Shown in pieces: positions 27,494-28,924 of a DNA stretch of 28,924 nt. Made by a program: the position numbers and the translations under genes. A model generated the notes under the pieces. It did no database searches and was not told where the DNA came from. It worked only from the letters and a program-made list of their open reading frames with translations. Origin of the DNA: Gnetum montanum (taxonomy: Eukaryota > Streptophyta > Gnetopsida > Gnetales > Gnetaceae); contig MNCI01000819.1 in assembly GCA_015680685.1 (NCBI GenBank), positions 1 through 28,924 on the forward strand, read 5' to 3'. Each line of letters starts with the position of its first letter. Positions within the stretch are counted from its first letter, which is position 1.

Positions 27494-28291
27494 TGATGAG
27501 TGGTGAGGTATCCCTACGCTCAACCATACGAATACGAGAGTCCACGCATGATCCGGTCGAATTCCAAGGACTAAGTGCTTATGCGCCTTTGTGGAACAAG
27601 AATGGATTGATCAATCGTTGTCTTCCCAAGCTTACTTGTATGTCACAATTGTATGGTTAAGTAAACTTGAGGCATATGATTTTTATACCATTTTTATGTT
27701 TTTATGTCCTACTACTAATAAGGGAGGAGAGAGATAACTAAGTAACTAACTTAATTTGACTACTTATTAACTAGGCTTTAACTGATCCTAACACCAGTAT
27801 CTGTTCTCACTTGCCATACACATCCTAAACCAATGCAACACTATTGGGATTACAAAACACTAATCATTACTAGGTTACCAAGTGTTACACGCATGCTCGA
27901 AGTGATCGTACTGTGTGTGCTTACTTAGGAGAGTTGTAGGGTGAGAGAGAATCATTAATTAACTAAGGAAAGCATTAAGTAATAGTAATTAACATTAATT
28001 AATCTATTTTGAATGCTAGAAGGTTTATCACCAAGTTTATCTTTATTGTCGTACACAAGGTGTGCTCAGGTACACAATGCTCGAATAAAGATTTGTTCAC
28101 TTTATAACTCCTACTGCGGGCACGCAGAAATAATTCTAACTCTGAGAGGGAGAAAAGGCAAGAGTTTGGGTAATAGACTAAGACTAACTATGCAAACCGA
28201 GTGTGCCTGCCTCTTATTTATAGGCGATGAGGTAGGATGCGATACCGTGTGGGAGGCCACAATATCGCGAGTGTGACATTGTGGCTCATCA
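27494..28291 (-). mobile_element. 3' LTR, TGATGAG family (copy C), 798 bp
   Basis: On the + strand it runs from TGATGAGTGG to GGCTCATCA, and TACCCCCACG (polypurine tract on the minus strand) adjoins it at 28292-28301. So this is the 3' LTR of a minus-strand element. On the minus strand U3 has decayed GATATCGC-like motifs (CGCGATATTG), then the TATA box CTATAAATAAGAG (28223-28211), the shared GTGCCCGCAGTAGGAGT segment, AATAAAG near 28047 and the family hairpin. CpG content is between that of the edge copies and that of copy B. Confidence 0.88.
27627..27669. other. Conserved LTR hairpin, copy C
   Basis: CAAGCTTACTT (27627-27637) pairs with AAGTAAACTTG (27659-27669), 10 of 11 pairs, around a 21-nt loop that keeps TTGTATGG, as in copy B. 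It follows AATCGTTGTCTTCC. Confidence 0.75.
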
Positions 28292-28618
28292 TACCCCCAC
28301 GATTGAATGAAAACTCATCCTTGAGTTCCTTACAAAATATTGGGAATGTATGGGATTATTGATTGAATGAAAATTGACAGCGATAGGGAATAACAGACTC
28401 AAAGTGCCTGGTGAATAGATTGACAACACAATACATTATAGCATTAGTGTTCATGACCATTGTGGTGAACACTGTACATAAATGACATCTAGGCCTTCAT
28501 TTGATAGCTTGGAGAGAGAGAGAGAGAGAGAAAAGAAAATGAGGCATGTTGCTGCCAATGACGAGATTGCACCCTCTATTGTTTATCCATAGCCATGCAA
28601 CCAGACTTGTTCCCAGTG
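28292..28618 (-). other. 3' internal tail of the copy-C element
   Basis: Starts with the polypurine tract (28292-28301). The part up to about 28375 matches the tails at 94-134 and 15164-15290. No protein coding is recognised. It stops where a + strand LTR of the same family begins at 28619, which suggests that LTR inserted into or next to this element. Confidence 0.7.
28511..28531. repeat. GA microsatellite
   Basis: About ten GA dinucleotides in a row within the internal tail of the copy-C element. Confidence 0.95.
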
Positions 28619-28924
28619 TGATGAGACGTGATATGCACAAGCCGCAATATCGCAATTGCCACGATATCGCATCCCCTGCGATATCGCGTACGTGATATCG
28701 CGGTCCGCCGCAATTTCTATAAATAAGAGGCGGCACTCCCCTCATTTCACATCCTAGGCTAGAAGTAGCGAAGCTCTGGCAGATTGATCACCCCAGAGAT
28801 AGAATATTTTCCATGTGCCCGCAGTAGGAGTCCCCCAAGTGAACGGTTCTTTATTCGAGCAGCTTTGTACCTGAACGCAAGTTGTGTACGGCAATAAAGA
28901 CGAGCTTTGTGGATAAACCTTGCA
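28619..28924 (+). mobile_element. LTR, TGATGAG family (copy E), + strand, cut by window end
   Basis: Starts TGATGAGACG. U3 has an array of GATATCGC and related sites, including 28678-28702, a near-perfect palindrome of the kind at 47-66. A TATA box TATAAATA (28718-28725) follows, then GAGGCGGCACTCC, GTGCCCGCAGTAGGAGT (28817-28833), TTCTTTATTCGAGCA and AATAAA (28893-28898). No polypurine tract precedes it, so it is a 5' LTR or solo LTR. CpG-rich, hence probably young. Confidence 0.88.

Noticed and set aside
28013-28276. 87-codon + strand frame
   Set aside because: Antisense to LTR copy C. The same region is a regulatory and R-type segment in copy E.

Overview
This is a nuclear window from a seed plant with a large, repeat-filled genome. 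A conifer or other gymnosperm is my best guess, but the sequence does not prove it. There is one convincing host gene: a mitochondrial acyl carrier protein on the + strand. It has two coding exons (1701-1907 and 8389-8565) split by a 6481-bp phase-0 intron. Almost everything else is transposon-derived, mostly old and broken, and nested.

Left edge (1-1220): the 3' end of a minus-strand LTR element (LTR to 93, polypurine tract 94-103), then a minus-strand LTR-like region whose upstream part carries an array of the 8-mer AGATGTCT/AGACATCT. The host promoter follows, with a telo box and an 18-bp direct repeat.

The ACP intron (1908-8388) holds a small LTR element without coding sequence (3402-5066; two 308-bp LTRs, near-matching target duplication), a MITE-like inverted-repeat unit, a tandemly duplicated tRNA-like SINE, a short fragment resembling mitochondrial small-subunit rRNA, and the 3' half of a LINE with a YVDD reverse-transcriptase motif.

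From 8566 to 11577 there is AT-rich sequence with two degenerate minisatellites. Then come a solo LTR with perfect target duplication (11583-12422), a decayed RTE-type LINE (about 12480-14359) split by a second solo LTR (12776-13309, perfect target duplication), and a minus-strand LTR with its internal tail (14360-15290).

From 15380 to about 26014 lies LTR-element material. It includes a minus-strand coiled-coil ORF remnant, a + strand multi-intron ORF remnant, and minus-strand protease and gag remnants of a Tat-like Ty3/gypsy element, with primer-binding site and probable LTR. I recognise no reverse transcriptase, RNase H or integrase there.

The right edge carries a minus-strand 3' LTR (27494-28291) and the start of a + strand LTR of the same family (28619 to the end). 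This family (TGATGAG...CTCATCA ends) occurs five times in the window. Its young copies have a CpG-rich palindrome array in U3. Three copies carry a hairpin whose stem changes in a compensatory way. These features, together with the phased 8-mer arrays in other LTRs, are the most unusual signals here.
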